From assembly GCF_001427525.1 (NCBI RefSeq), contig NZ_LMGU01000001.1, positions 2,601,760 to 2,665,759 of the forward strand: DNA of 64,000 nucleotides. Direction: 5' to 3'. The DNA is from Microbacterium sp. Root61. Lineage in GTDB: Bacteria > Actinomycetota > Actinomycetes > Actinomycetales > Microbacteriaceae. Position numbers and translations under genes: made by a program. Positions 1 through 10,501 of the stretch are shown piece by piece. The notes beneath the pieces were generated by a model. The model was not told the origin of the DNA, did not search any database, and saw only the letters and a list, made by a program, of their open reading frames with translations. Each line of letters opens with the position of its first letter. Within the stretch, counting starts at the first letter, position 1.

Positions 1-2470
1 TGTACAGCAGCACCTCGCGGACTTGGTCGTAGGCGATCAGCGGATCGGTCGCCGGGGTGATGGGCTGCACCCGCGTGAGGTTGAAGGCGTCGAAGACGCT
101 CTGCGCGACGGGAGTGGTCTCCGGTGCCGCGACGTCGGTGATCTCGACGCGGTCGAGGCCCGAGTACCCGCCCGTCGACCAGCGCAGCACGGACGGGATG
201 GTGTCACCGCTGCGCGCGATGACGGTCTTGATGCCGCCGGAGCTGGATGTGCCGAACGTCTTGTCGATGATGTCGCCGCCGCCGGGTGTCGGCGGAACCA
301 ACTCGATCTCGGGGCAGCTGCCCTGGTCGGAGAGCGCGGCCGAGCCGCCCGGGACGCCGGGGGTGGATGCGGTGGCGCTGGACTGCGCGCAGTTGCCGAC
401 GAAGGTGGAGGTGTCATCGGAGAACGGGGGGCCGGGGGTGTAGCGTCCGTCGTCGCGGAGCGCGACGGTGAAACTCGGTGACAGGTCGGTGCCCGGCGCG
501 AAGCCGGTGTCGGAGCCCGTGTAGTCGTAGACGAAGCGGACGCCGCCCGCGACGTCCGAGATCGACGGGTCGACGGCTGCGGAGTAGATGGTCGGGCCGA
601 CGATCGGGCCGGCGAGCGTTTTCCACGTGCCGTCAGTCGTGTCGTAGTACTCGATCGTCATTTCGGAGTCGGCCGGCACAGGTGTTTGCGTGATGGCGGT
701 CAGATCGAACGCGTTCCACCAGGCATCCGAGCCCACCGGGTTTTCGGGATCCTGGATCACGATCTGCGAGGCGTGGCCCGTCGTGCCCGTCGGGGTCTCG
801 GGCGGATTCGGTCGTTCGGTGAGGCCGCCGTTGAGGGTCACGGTCGCGATCTGACCCGGTACCGCCAGGATCGTGTCCGGCCGGATCTGCTTGCCGATGT
901 ACGGCTCGATGATCTCGTCGTAGATATAGAGGTCGGCGTCGGCGGGGCTCTGCGCAGTAGCGCCGGCATTCGTGCCGACGGCGGCCACCTCGTTGTTGAC
1001 GGCGAGCGGCAGTCCGGCGAGGTCGGGGTCGGTGTCGACGGCGAAGGAGACGGCACTCTCGCCGCCCGGCTGGATGTCACCCTCGAACACGACCTCGAAC
1101 GACTCCACATCGGCCAGGTCACCGCTCGGGTCGGCCGGGGTGTCGCCGTCGTCGAACGGCACGGACTGCTCCGTACCGTCGGCGAAGTGGTAGATGACGG
1201 TTCCGGAGGTCGCTCCGGACGGGTAGGTGATGTCGTCCGTGAAGCCGCCGAAGGTATACGCGTCGGGGAATACCCCGGTGGACGGCTCGCGCAGGGCGAG
1301 GGAGTCCAGCGGGATCGTGGAGGTGTTGGTCACGCCGAGGTTCACCGTGCTGCTCTCGCCAGCGATCACCAGGGCCGGGGCGAACGACTTCGTCGCCGCG
1401 ACCTGGATGTCGTTCTGAAGGAGCGTGAACGTGGCCGAGGCGTCATCCGAGGCGGTCTCCGCGCCCACCGCGACTTCGGACGAGACCGTGTTGGTCACGA
1501 CGAAGCGGTCGGGCTGCTCGGCCGCCAGGTCGGTGAGTTCGAGGTCGAGCACGACCGAGCCCGTGGCACCGGCCGGGATGTCGCCCGTGAACGTCACGCG
1601 CGTACCCCGCACGTCCTCAGGATCGACGCCAGCAGGCAGCGCGCCACCCGGCGCCGCGACCCACGCACCGTTCGCGTAGACCTCGTACAGCGGCGGACCG
1701 GTGGCGCCGACCGGCGGCGTCACGGTGCCGAAGCCGGTGAACCCGAGGTACTCGAACGGGTTCGGGGTCGCGGCCACGTCGACCGGGTCCTGGATCACAA
1801 GGCTGTCCACCGTCGCGTCCGACTCGTTCGATCCGCCGAGGGTGGCCTCGACGGTCGTTCCGGGCGTCGCGATGCTCGACGTCGGAGACAGTGTCTTGGA
1901 TGCCGTCGTCTTCAGGATGAGCGGGATGATCGGCGTCACCCCGACCTCGGCATCGACGTCTTCGAAGTTCACGCCCTCGATGAAGGCGTTGTTGAAGACC
2001 TCGACGCCGTTCGCGTCGTAGGACGCGTCCGCGGGGAGGCGGACCTCGAGCTGCACGATCCCGGTCGTGGCGTCAAGGATGCCTGTGGTGCCGTCGCCCA
2101 GCGGCGTGGTCCAGTCGACGCGGACGCTGTTGCCGTTGATGACGGGTGCGGACGCGGTGTTGGCGCCCGCGCCCACCGTGGCGGAAACGAGCACGAATGG
2201 GGCCGGAACATCATCCGTCAGGACCGCGCCGCGACAGCCCACGTCGGTGATCGCCGAACAGCCCACAGTGAGGGTGTAGGTGAAGGTGTCGCCCGGAGCG
2301 ATCTCGTCGACCGAAGCGGTCTTGGTCAAGGAGGCGACCGACGTGACGGCCGCCGGCACCGGCGGCGGAAGGACCGGCGCCGCGACGGCGGCGGGAGCGA
2401 CCAGGGAGGTGATCGCGATGGTGAATGCCGCGACGGCCGCAGTGGCCTTGAATCGTCGAGTCGAAGACAA
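1..2470 (-). CDS. Secreted surface protein with DUF11-type repeats (C-terminus outside window)
   Basis: The frame is open from a TTG at 2470 to the left edge, at least 823 residues. The start is chosen because GGAGG lies 7 nt upstream and the product begins with a signal peptide: basic SSTRRFK, then a hydrophobic stretch ending in APAAVAA. After this come repeated beta-rich modules of about 120-150 residues. The first runs through KTASVDEIAPGDTFTYTLTV, a typical opening of the DUF11/conserved-repeat fold, and later ones include phrases such as VTNTSTIPLDSL. Such proteins are exported and wall- or surface-associated; the exact role is unknown. The C-terminus is not visible, so I cannot say whether a sortase signal is present. 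There is no ATG alternative in this frame nearby. The plus-strand frames over this region are shadows. Confidence 0.8.
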   Translation of the reverse strand, partial: MSSTRRFKATAAVAAFTIAITSLVAPAAVAAPVLPPPVPAAVTSVASLTKTASVDEIAPGDTFTYTLTVGCSAITDVGCRGAVLTDDVPAPFVLVSATVGAGANTASAPVINGNSVRVDWTTPLGDGTTGILDATTGIVQLEVRLPADASYDANGVEVFNNAFIEGVNFEDVDAEVGVTPIIPLILKTTASKTLSPTSSIATPGTTVEATLGGSNESDATVDSLVIQDPVDVAATPNPFEYLGFTGFGTVTPPVGATGPPLYEVYANGAWVAAPGGALPAGVDPEDVRGTRVTFTGDIPAGATGSVVLDLELTDLAAEQPDRFVVTNTVSSEVAVGAETASDDASATFTLLQNDIQVAATKSFAPALVIAGESSTVNLGVTNTSTIPLDSLALREPSTGVFPDAYTFGGFTDDITYPSGATSGTVIYHFADGTEQSVPFDDGDTPADPSGDLADVESFEVVFEGDIQPGGESAVSFAVDTDPDLAGLPLAVNNEVAAVGTNAGATAQSPADADLYIYDEIIEPYIGKQIRPDTILAVPGQIATVTLNGGLTERPNPPETPTGTTGHASQIVIQDPENPVGSDAWWNAFDLTAITQTPVPADSEMTIEYYDTTDGTWKTLAGPIVGPTIYSAAVDPSISDVAGGVRFVYDYTGSDTGFAPGTDLSPSFTVALRDDGRYTPGPPFSDDTSTFVGNCAQSSATASTPGVPGGSAALSDQGSCPEIELVPPTPGGGDIIDKTFGTSSSGGIKTVIARSGDTIPSVLRWSTGGYSGLDRVEITDVAAPETTPVAQSVFDAFNLTRVQPITPATDPLIAYDQVREVLLY

Positions 2471-2678
2471 GGGCGTTCCTCCGTTGGATCCACGGCAGAG
2501 CCGGATTGCACGTCTTATCACGCTTTTCGGGGTGCACAGACCTCCCCCGCGGTCAGCCTAGCCAGAGGGCGAGCGCGTGCACCAGAGTTACTGGTGAGAC
2601 AGAAGTCGCGCGCTGCGGCGCGTCTCCGCATCCATTCGCCCTCGATCGATGAGAATCCCGACCCGCAGACGGCCCCGG

Positions 2679-4133
<1,455 letters not shown>

Positions 4134-4147
4134 CCCCTCCCGAATTT

Positions 4148-4181
4148 AGTTGCACATCAGTGTGCAACTTAATACTCTGGT
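4148..4181 (+). promoter_or_regulatory. Palindromic operator overlapping a leaderless promoter
   Basis: A perfect inverted repeat with 9-bp arms, AGTTGCACA at 4148-4156 and TGTGCAACT at 4161-4169, is separated by 4 bp. It directly abuts a -10 element TAATAC at 4170-4175, and the GTG start of the TetR gene follows 6 nt later at 4182. The placement fits autorepression by the adjacent TetR protein. Confidence 0.65.
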
Positions 4182-4808
4182 GTGGTGACCACCACCACCC
4201 CTGTCCGTCGACCGCGCCGTGATGCCATCGAGAATCGCGCCGGCATCCTCCTGGCCGCGACCGAGGCGATCGCGCGGGACCCGCGCGCGTCCGTCGATGA
4301 GATAGCCCGCACGGCGGGCCTTTCGAGGCGCGCGTTGTACGGGCACTTCCCCGACCGTGATGCACTCGTGCGCGACGTCATCGCCACCGGCGCGCAGCGG
4401 TTCAACGCCGTCGTCCTGCGGATCGACGACGACGACCCGCGCGTCGCGCTGGCCCGGCTCGCCTCCCTGCTGTGGCAGGAGGCCGCGCACGTGCAGGTGG
4501 TCGCGACCCTCGCCCTGGACGAAACACACGTGCACGACACCGCCGTCGCACTTGCTCCACTGCGGGAGGCCGTGGGGGCGATCGTCCGCCGCGGACAGGA
4601 GCAAGCGGTGCTGCGCACCGACATGCCCGCCGCAACCCTCGCCCGGCTGATCGAGGAGGCCGCGCGCAGCGCGATCACCCGAATCGACGCCTCCAGCCCC
4701 GAGGCTCGTGCCATCGCCGTGAAGGCCGCTCTGAGCATCGCGGGTCTCTCCTGGCAGGCGAGTGTCGACCTGCTGTCTGCTCATCCCGGCATCCTCGAGG
4801 AGGACTGA
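4182..4808 (+). CDS. TetR-family transcriptional regulator
   Basis: A 208-residue protein. The N-terminal helix-turn-helix spans about residues 30-60, with DEIARTAGLSRRALYGHF being typical of TetR. The remainder is a helical ligand-binding and dimer domain with no recognisable ligand. GTG at 4182 is chosen because it sits 6 nt after the -10; GTG at 4185 is possible. The stop abuts the ATG of the next gene (TGAATG), so it is translated with the ABC-like and YhgE/Pip genes and probably controls them. The palindrome at 4148-4169 is its likely operator. Family assignment is sure; the inducer is unknown. Confidence 0.9.
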   Translation: MVTTTTPVRRPRRDAIENRAGILLAATEAIARDPRASVDEIARTAGLSRRALYGHFPDRDALVRDVIATGAQRFNAVVLRIDDDDPRVALARLASLLWQEAAHVQVVATLALDETHVHDTAVALAPLREAVGAIVRRGQEQAVLRTDMPAATLARLIEEAARSAITRIDASSPEARAIAVKAALSIAGLSWQASVDLLSAHPGILEED

Positions 4809-5570
4809 ATGCGCGTCGAATTGAAGGCGGTCACCAAAGGCCGCAAGGGGCGGGCGCTGCCCGAGACGAGCGTCGCCTACCGTTCCGGCACCGCGGTGCT
4901 CGCCGCCGCCGAGACCGAGCAGCGTCCGACGGTGCTCGGCCTCCTCGCCTCCGGACGCATGGTCCCCGACTCCGGCACCGTCCTGATCGACGGACGAGCG
5001 GATGCCTCTGCGCTGCGCCGTCGCATTGCGCTGGTCGATGCCCCGGACGTGTCTGATCCCGACTCGAGCGTGCTGCTGGCGGGCATCGTGTCGGAGGAGC
5101 TGATGTTCGCGGGCCGACGCTCCAACCCGCTCGCGGCCTGGCGGTGGCTGGACGAGCTCGGACTCAAGGGGCTGGCGACGACACCGATTGCCAACGTCGG
5201 GCCGGCCGAACGGCTGCGCGTGCTGTGCGAGCTGGCGGTGCTGCGCAAGGGCGTCGAGGGCATCGTCCTGGTGGCGCCCGACCGCCACGGCGGCGAACCG
5301 CTGGTCTGGTGGCGCCTCGCGCAGGAGTTCGCCGCTCGCGGGCTCGCCGTGCTGGTCATCGCCGGCTACGCCTCGGAGTGGTCGATCCGTCACGAACAGA
5401 GCCTCAAGGACATCGCCGAGGCCGAGGCATCCCTCGGCGAAGCGCTCGGCGCGTTCGACGAGCGTGAGGCCGCGTGGGCGCAGAGCGGCGGCGCTCCGCT
5501 GTTCGGGGGGACGCCGGAGATCACCCCACCGGGCGCGGACAGCTCGATTCCGGGGGAGGAGCCGAAATGA
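4809..5570 (+). CDS. ABC-transporter-like protein with all nucleotide-binding motifs degenerate
   Basis: A 253-residue protein. Its N-terminal half aligns by eye with an ABC ATPase: MVPDSGTVLIDG is the usual strand after the Walker A helix. Where Walker A should be, the sequence reads AAAETEQRPT, with no glycine-rich loop or lysine. The signature motif position reads VGPAE and the Walker B region reads IVLVAPDR, without the Asp-Glu pair. The frame is intact, so this looks like a maintained non-hydrolysing protein rather than a decaying pseudogene. It lies immediately after the TetR gene and overlaps the YhgE/Pip gene by ATGA, so it is probably a partner or scaffold for that membrane protein. 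The function is inferred. Confidence 0.75.
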   Translation: MRVELKAVTKGRKGRALPETSVAYRSGTAVLAAAETEQRPTVLGLLASGRMVPDSGTVLIDGRADASALRRRIALVDAPDVSDPDSSVLLAGIVSEELMFAGRRSNPLAAWRWLDELGLKGLATTPIANVGPAERLRVLCELAVLRKGVEGIVLVAPDRHGGEPLVWWRLAQEFAARGLAVLVIAGYASEWSIRHEQSLKDIAEAEASLGEALGAFDEREAAWAQSGGAPLFGGTPEITPPGADSSIPGEEPK

Positions 5571-7378
5571 AGGTCCCGCAGATGATCCTCGCCGAGCTGC
5601 GGCGACTGGTCTCGACACCGATGGCGATCCTCGCCCTCGCCGCGCTGCTCATCGTGCCCATCCTCTACGGGGGGCTCTACCTCTGGGCCAACCAGGACCC
5701 GTACGGCCGCCTCTCCCAGGTGCCGGTCGCGCTCGTGGTCGCCGACGACGGCGCCGACATCAACGGCGCGTCCCGCAACATCGGTGACGAAGTCGCCGAT
5801 GAGCTGGTGAAGGACGGCACGTTCGATTGGCATCGCGTGGATGCCGCGACCGCCGCGCAGGGTCTGGATGACGGCACCTACGATTTCTCGATCGAGGTCC
5901 CCGCGGACTTCTCCGCGGCGATCGCCTCGATCGCGACCTCCGACCCTCGGCAAGCCGAGCTGCAGCTGCGCACCAACGACGCCAACAACTACCTCGCCAC
6001 CACCATCGGCACGCAGGCGGTCGAGAAGATCCAGGCGACGATCACCCAGACGGTCGTGAGCGAGGCCGGTCTCACGATGCTCGACGCGCTCAACACGATC
6101 CGCCTCCAGCTCAGCGATGCGGCGACGGGTGCCGGCCAGCTCGTCGATGGCCTTGCCACGGCACAATCCGGCGCCGCTCAGCTCGCCTCGGGATCCGCAG
6201 AACTCGCCGCGGGCACCGCCACGCTTCGCGACGGCGCCGCCACCCTGGCGTCGGGCGCGAGCCAGGTCGCGGCGGGCACGCAGGAGCTCGATGGTGTGGC
6301 ACAGCGGGTGAGTGCGGCCTCCAGCGACGCCGTCGCCGCACTGCCCGAACTGCGCGCGGACATCGCGCAGCGCCTCGCCGATGCCGGGCTCGACCAGGCC
6401 ACCATCGACGAGGTGCTCGCGAAGCTCGACCCGATCGGTGCGCGCGTCGCGACGGTCGACCAGCGCGTGCAGTCCGCGGTCTCGCAGATCGACCAGCTCA
6501 ACTCCGGCGCGCATCAGGTCGCCGACGGCAGCGCGCAGCTCGCGGGCGGCACCGCCACGGCGGCCGACGGCGCCGCGCGCCTGAGCGAGGGCACCGCCAC
6601 CCTGAACAGCGGGCTGGCGCAGATCTCGGACGGCGCCGCCCAGTTGCAGACCGGGCTGGAGAACGGTGTCGCGCAGCTGCCCGATACGGATGCCGCGACC
6701 CGGCAGGAGCAGGCCACCACACTGGGCAGCCCAGTGGCGATCGACACCACTACCGTTGCGGCCGCGCAGAACTACGGTGCGGGTCTGGCGCCGTTCTTCG
6801 CCGCACTCGCGGCGTGGATCGGCATCTACGCGCTGTTCCTGATCGTCAAGCCGGTCTCGCGCCGCGCGGTCACGGCACTGCATTCGCCGTTCCGCGTCAC
6901 GCTCGCCGGCTGGGCCACGCCGGCCCTGCTGGGCGGCGTCCAGATGCTCGGCCTGTTCGGCGTGCTGGCGATCGCGCTCGGCTTCCAGTTCGCCAATCCG
7001 CTGGCCACCCTCGGCATCCTGCTCTTCGCCTCCGCGACCTATGCGGCCATCATCCTCGCCCTCAATATCTGGCTCGGATCGGTGGGGCAGTTCCTCGGGC
7101 TGGTGCTGATGGTCATGCAGCTGGTGACAGCGGGTGGCACGTTCCCGTGGCAGACTCTGCCCGCGCCGCTCGCCGGCCTGCATCATGTGCTGCCGATGAG
7201 CTATGTGGTGGACGCCCTCCGCCAGCTCATGTACGGCGGTGATCTGTCACGCGTCGGCCCGGATCTGCTGGTGCTCGGCGGCTGGCTCGTCGCGGGCGTG
7301 ATCGCCGCCGCGATCGGTGTGACGCGCCAGACGCATCACCGCACGCTGCGCGACCTCCAGCCGAGCCTCATCGGCTGA
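5567..7378 (+). CDS. YhgE/Pip family membrane protein
   Basis: A 603-residue protein starting at the ATG that overlaps the previous stop (ATGA); a longer in-frame start at 5474 lies inside the previous gene and is unlikely. One membrane segment lies at about residues 16-42, followed by a large extracytoplasmic region. Within this is a long run of heptad-like repeats with Leu and Gly at fixed spacing (forms such as AAQLASGSAELAAGT), the X-X-X-Leu-X-X-Gly repeats of this family. The C-terminus has about five membrane segments resembling an ABC-2 permease. Relatives include the phage infection protein Pip and ESX/type VII-linked YhgE proteins. It may export or modify an envelope component together with the pseudo-ABC partner. 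The exact role is unknown. Confidence 0.9.
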   Translation: MKVPQMILAELRRLVSTPMAILALAALLIVPILYGGLYLWANQDPYGRLSQVPVALVVADDGADINGASRNIGDEVADELVKDGTFDWHRVDAATAAQGLDDGTYDFSIEVPADFSAAIASIATSDPRQAELQLRTNDANNYLATTIGTQAVEKIQATITQTVVSEAGLTMLDALNTIRLQLSDAATGAGQLVDGLATAQSGAAQLASGSAELAAGTATLRDGAATLASGASQVAAGTQELDGVAQRVSAASSDAVAALPELRADIAQRLADAGLDQATIDEVLAKLDPIGARVATVDQRVQSAVSQIDQLNSGAHQVADGSAQLAGGTATAADGAARLSEGTATLNSGLAQISDGAAQLQTGLENGVAQLPDTDAATRQEQATTLGSPVAIDTTTVAAAQNYGAGLAPFFAALAAWIGIYALFLIVKPVSRRAVTALHSPFRVTLAGWATPALLGGVQMLGLFGVLAIALGFQFANPLATLGILLFASATYAAIILALNIWLGSVGQFLGLVLMVMQLVTAGGTFPWQTLPAPLAGLHHVLPMSYVVDALRQLMYGGDLSRVGPDLLVLGGWLVAGVIAAAIGVTRQTHHRTLRDLQPSLIG

Positions 7379-7389
7379 AGCGTGACGAG

Positions 7390-7413
7390 CCCGGCGCTCG
7401 GTCGAGCGCCGGG
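7390..7413 (+). terminator. Hairpin terminator after the YhgE/Pip gene
   Basis: CCCGGCGCTC and its exact complement GAGCGCCGGG flank a 4-nt loop, 11 nt after the stop codon. The following sequence has few T residues, as is common in high-GC actinobacteria. Confidence 0.7.
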
Positions 7414-7550
7414 TTCGTGTGAAACCGCCGCGCTGCCCGTCTTCGTGCGAGCTCGGGATACTATTCCCGGACAGCCCGTGCGACCCGAACGCATGGGACC
7501 GAGGTCCGCGTGCACCGGCACCGAGTCTCCACAATGCGAAAGAGCCTTCA

Positions 7551-10157
7551 ATGACGACGCTTCCCACCGCGCCCACGACCGACGAGCCCGCCGTCCCTCG
7601 CAGGAAGAAGGCATCCGCGGGTCAGATCATCGGCCGCACGGCGTTCGGCATCGTCGCCGGCGTCATCGTGATCGCGCTCATCGCCGCGGGGTTCGTGATG
7701 TGGACCGTGCAGCGATCGTTCCCCCAGCGGGACGGCACGGTGGCGGTGGAGGGGTTGAACGGAGAGGTCGAGGTGCTGCGCAACGACCTCGGGGTCGCCA
7801 CCATCGTCGCCGACGACCCGCACGACCTCTTCTTCACGGAGGGATACGTCCACGCCCAGGACCGTTTCTGGGAAATGGATTTCCGTCGCCACGTCACGAG
7901 CGGGCGCGTGTCCGAGCTGTTCGGCGAATCGCAGCTGGGCACCGACAAGTTCCTGCGCACGCTCGGCTGGCACGAGATCGCCGAGCAGGAGGTGAAGGCG
8001 CTGGATGACACGTCCCGCGCGTACTACGAGGCCTACGCCGACGGAGTGAACGCATACCTCGCCGAGCACGAGGGCGCCGACGTGTCGCTCGAGTACGCCG
8101 TGCTGGGTCTGCAGAACTCCGACTACGAGATCGAGCCGTGGACGCCGGCCGACTCGGTCGCGTGGCTGAAGGCGATGGCCTGGGACCTCCGCACCAACAT
8201 CGAGGACGAGACCGAGCGCGCCGTGCTCGCCGGTCAGGGCTATGACTCCGCGCAGCTCGCCGAGCTCTACCCGGGCTATCCGTTCGACCGCAATCCGGTG
8301 ATCGTGCCCACTCTCACCGCCGTGCAGCCGGCGAGCGCGTCGGCTCGAGCAGACACCGGAACGGTGACGGCATCCATCCAATGGCAGGAGGTCGACGGTG
8401 TGATCGAAGCCGCGAGCGCCCTGCTCGGCGGTGCCGGCGAGGGCATCGGCTCCAACTCGTGGGTCGTGTCGGGCGATCTCACCGACACCGGGCTTCCGCT
8501 GCTGTCCAACGATCCTCACCTCGGCGCGGCCCTGCCCAGCGTGTGGCACCAGATCGGCCTGAAGTGCCGCGTCGTCAGCCCGGAGTGCGGGTTCGACGTC
8601 TCCGGCTTCAGCTTCTCCGGCGTGCCCGGCGTCGTCATCGGCCACAACGCGCGCATCGCGTGGGGCTTCACGAACCTGACCACGGACGTCACCGACCTGT
8701 ACCTCGAGAAGATCGAGGGCGACCAGTACTGGCGGGACGGCGCCCTGGTGCCGCTCGAGGAGCGCACCGAGACCATCAAGGTCGCCGGCGGCGAAGACGT
8801 GACCCTGAAGATCCGGTCGACCGTGCACGGGCCGATCGTCTCGGGACTCACCGACGACTTCACCACCATCGCGGAGGACCCGTACACCGGCACAGACGGC
8901 AGCGTGTCCGCGCCCGCCGACGACCCCGCCGGCGAGTATGCCGTCAGCCTGAAGTGGACGGCGTTGACCCCCGGCACCACTCCCACCGCGATCTTCGCCC
9001 TGAACGTCGCGCAGGACTTCACGGCGTTCCGGGCGGCCGCGGCGAAGTTCGAGGTGCCGGCCCAGAACCTCGTCTACGCCGACATCGACGGCAACATCGG
9101 GTACCAGACGCCCGGCAGCCTGCCGATCCGCGGCGCGGGCGACGGCTCGATGCCGCAACCGGGCTGGGACTCCGCCTACGACTGGCAGGGCTTCATCCCG
9201 TTCGAGGAACTGCCGATGTCGCTGAACCCGGAGAGCGGCTACATCGTCACGGCGAACAACGCGATCGTCGGCGACGACTACCCGTACTTCCTCACGAACG
9301 ACTGGGACTACGGGTGGCGCGCGGCGCGCATCGTCGATCTGATCGAGCGCAAAGCCGCCGAGGGCGACCTCACCGCGGAGAACATGCGGGCGATCCAGGC
9401 CGACACCGAGTTCTGGATGGGCAAGCGCCTCACGATGGCCTACGCCGACGTCGAGACCGGGGACACTGGCGCGGATGCCGCGCTCGCGCTGCTGCACGAG
9501 TGGGATGCCCGCAACGAGGCGGACTCCGCTGCGGCGGCCTACGCGAATGTGCTGTGGGACGAGCTGGTGCAGGACCTGTTCGTGCGCGGCCGCGAGAACC
9601 CGGCGCCGACCACCGGGCAGGGGCGACTCTTCGAGGTCGTCGACACGCTGCTGGACGATCCCAGCTCGCAGTGGTGGATCAACGACGAGCTCGGCGTGAG
9701 CAGCCAGGAGGAGATGCTGGAGCACGCCGCGACATCTGCCTACAAGCGCCTGGCGACGATCCAGGGCGACAACGTGGCGAAGTGGAACTGGGGCTCGCTG
9801 CATGCGCTGACTCTGACCAGCGACACGTTCGGCTCGTCGGGCATCGCACCGATCGAGTGGCTTTTCAACCGCGGACCGTACCCCGTGGGCGGCGGATCCT
9901 CCGTCGTGAACGCCACCGGCTGGAGCATCGGCAACGGCTTCGAGACGATCACGGTCCCCTCGATGCGCATGATCGTCGACCTCGCCGACTTCGACGCGTC
10001 GCAGTGGAACCACCTGACCGGCAACAGCGGCCACGCGTTCCACCCGAACTACATCGACCAGACCGAGGCGTGGCAGAAGGTGGAGCTCTCGCCGTGGCCG
10101 TTCACCCTCGGCGCGGTGCAGGATGCCGCGACCTACACGCTGACCCTGACCCCCTAG
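7551..10157 (+). CDS. Penicillin acylase family (peptidase S45) N-terminal-nucleophile hydrolase
   Basis: An 868-residue precursor that probably cleaves an amide bond, for example in beta-lactams or acyl-homoserine lactones. A basic cytoplasmic tail is followed by a membrane anchor at about residues 31-53, so the enzyme is predicted to be outside the cell. The alpha part contains HAQDRFWEMDFRRH, a family hallmark. Autocleavage would expose Ser301 in the sequence GIGSNSWVVSG as the beta-chain nucleophile, and SNDPHLG follows. ATG at 7551 is preferred over an in-frame ATG at 7419 because the longer form adds an unlikely tail across the terminator region. Monocistronic, with a strong hairpin downstream. 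The substrate cannot be read from sequence. Confidence 0.92.
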   Translation: MTTLPTAPTTDEPAVPRRKKASAGQIIGRTAFGIVAGVIVIALIAAGFVMWTVQRSFPQRDGTVAVEGLNGEVEVLRNDLGVATIVADDPHDLFFTEGYVHAQDRFWEMDFRRHVTSGRVSELFGESQLGTDKFLRTLGWHEIAEQEVKALDDTSRAYYEAYADGVNAYLAEHEGADVSLEYAVLGLQNSDYEIEPWTPADSVAWLKAMAWDLRTNIEDETERAVLAGQGYDSAQLAELYPGYPFDRNPVIVPTLTAVQPASASARADTGTVTASIQWQEVDGVIEAASALLGGAGEGIGSNSWVVSGDLTDTGLPLLSNDPHLGAALPSVWHQIGLKCRVVSPECGFDVSGFSFSGVPGVVIGHNARIAWGFTNLTTDVTDLYLEKIEGDQYWRDGALVPLEERTETIKVAGGEDVTLKIRSTVHGPIVSGLTDDFTTIAEDPYTGTDGSVSAPADDPAGEYAVSLKWTALTPGTTPTAIFALNVAQDFTAFRAAAAKFEVPAQNLVYADIDGNIGYQTPGSLPIRGAGDGSMPQPGWDSAYDWQGFIPFEELPMSLNPESGYIVTANNAIVGDDYPYFLTNDWDYGWRAARIVDLIERKAAEGDLTAENMRAIQADTEFWMGKRLTMAYADVETGDTGADAALALLHEWDARNEADSAAAAYANVLWDELVQDLFVRGRENPAPTTGQGRLFEVVDTLLDDPSSQWWINDELGVSSQEEMLEHAATSAYKRLATIQGDNVAKWNWGSLHALTLTSDTFGSSGIAPIEWLFNRGPYPVGGGSSVVNATGWSIGNGFETITVPSMRMIVDLADFDASQWNHLTGNSGHAFHPNYIDQTEAWQKVELSPWPFTLGAVQDAATYTLTLTP

Positions 10158-10162
10158 CTCCA

Positions 10163-10228
10163 CCCGCGAGCTCACAAGAACGGCCCGTTCCCGCCCCGGC
10201 GAGCGGGCCGTTTCTGTGAGCTCGCGGG
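10163..10228 (+). terminator. Long hairpin terminator after the acylase gene
   Basis: The 25-nt arms at 10163-10187 and 10204-10228 are complementary except for two mismatches, around a 16-nt loop. This is unusually long. It begins 5 nt after the acylase stop. Confidence 0.75.
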
Positions 10229-10267
10229 AATCGGATGCGGTGGGCTCGCGGGAATCGGATGCGGTGG
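10220..10267. repeat. 24-bp tandem duplication at the terminator edge
   Basis: Two exact copies of a 24-bp unit beginning GCTCGCGGGAATCGGATGCG lie head to tail at 10220-10243 and 10244-10267, with a short partial third copy (GCTCGG) after them. The first copy includes part of the right arm of the terminator stem, suggesting slippage. Confidence 0.85.
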
Positions 10268-10296
10268 GCTCGGAGGGGACACCCAGGAACCCTGGT

Positions 10297-10501
10297 CTAG
10301 CGTGTACGGGTTCGCCGCGGCATCCCACCCGAGATGATCGCGACGGATGCCTCGGCACGTTCCCGTCGATCCTTGCGGCCTCCCGGCCGCTCCGACCGTG
10401 AGAGCGCCGAGGCAGACCAGCCTGCTGGGGAGCGCGTCATCGCACGCGTCCCGCTGCCCCGTCCGCGGGGTATCGCAGGGAAGCGCGACCATTGGAGCCC
10501 C
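10297..10501 (+). promoter_or_regulatory. Possible promoter and long 5' leader of the transglycosylase-like gene
   Basis: TAGCGT at about 10298-10303 could be a -10, which would leave a leader of roughly 190 nt before the GTG at 10502. The leader is GC-rich and contains several self-complementary stretches. I could not match the conserved core of a c-di-AMP (ydaO) riboswitch, which often precedes such genes in actinobacteria. GGAG lies 4 nt before the start. Confidence 0.35.

Noticed and set aside
4809..5570. The degenerate ABC gene as a pseudogene
   Set aside because: No frameshift or stop, coupled starts on both sides and normal codon use; loss of motifs looks specific rather than decay.
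10303..10501. c-di-AMP (ydaO) riboswitch
   Set aside because: The conserved core segments could not be found by eye; kept only as a possible leader.
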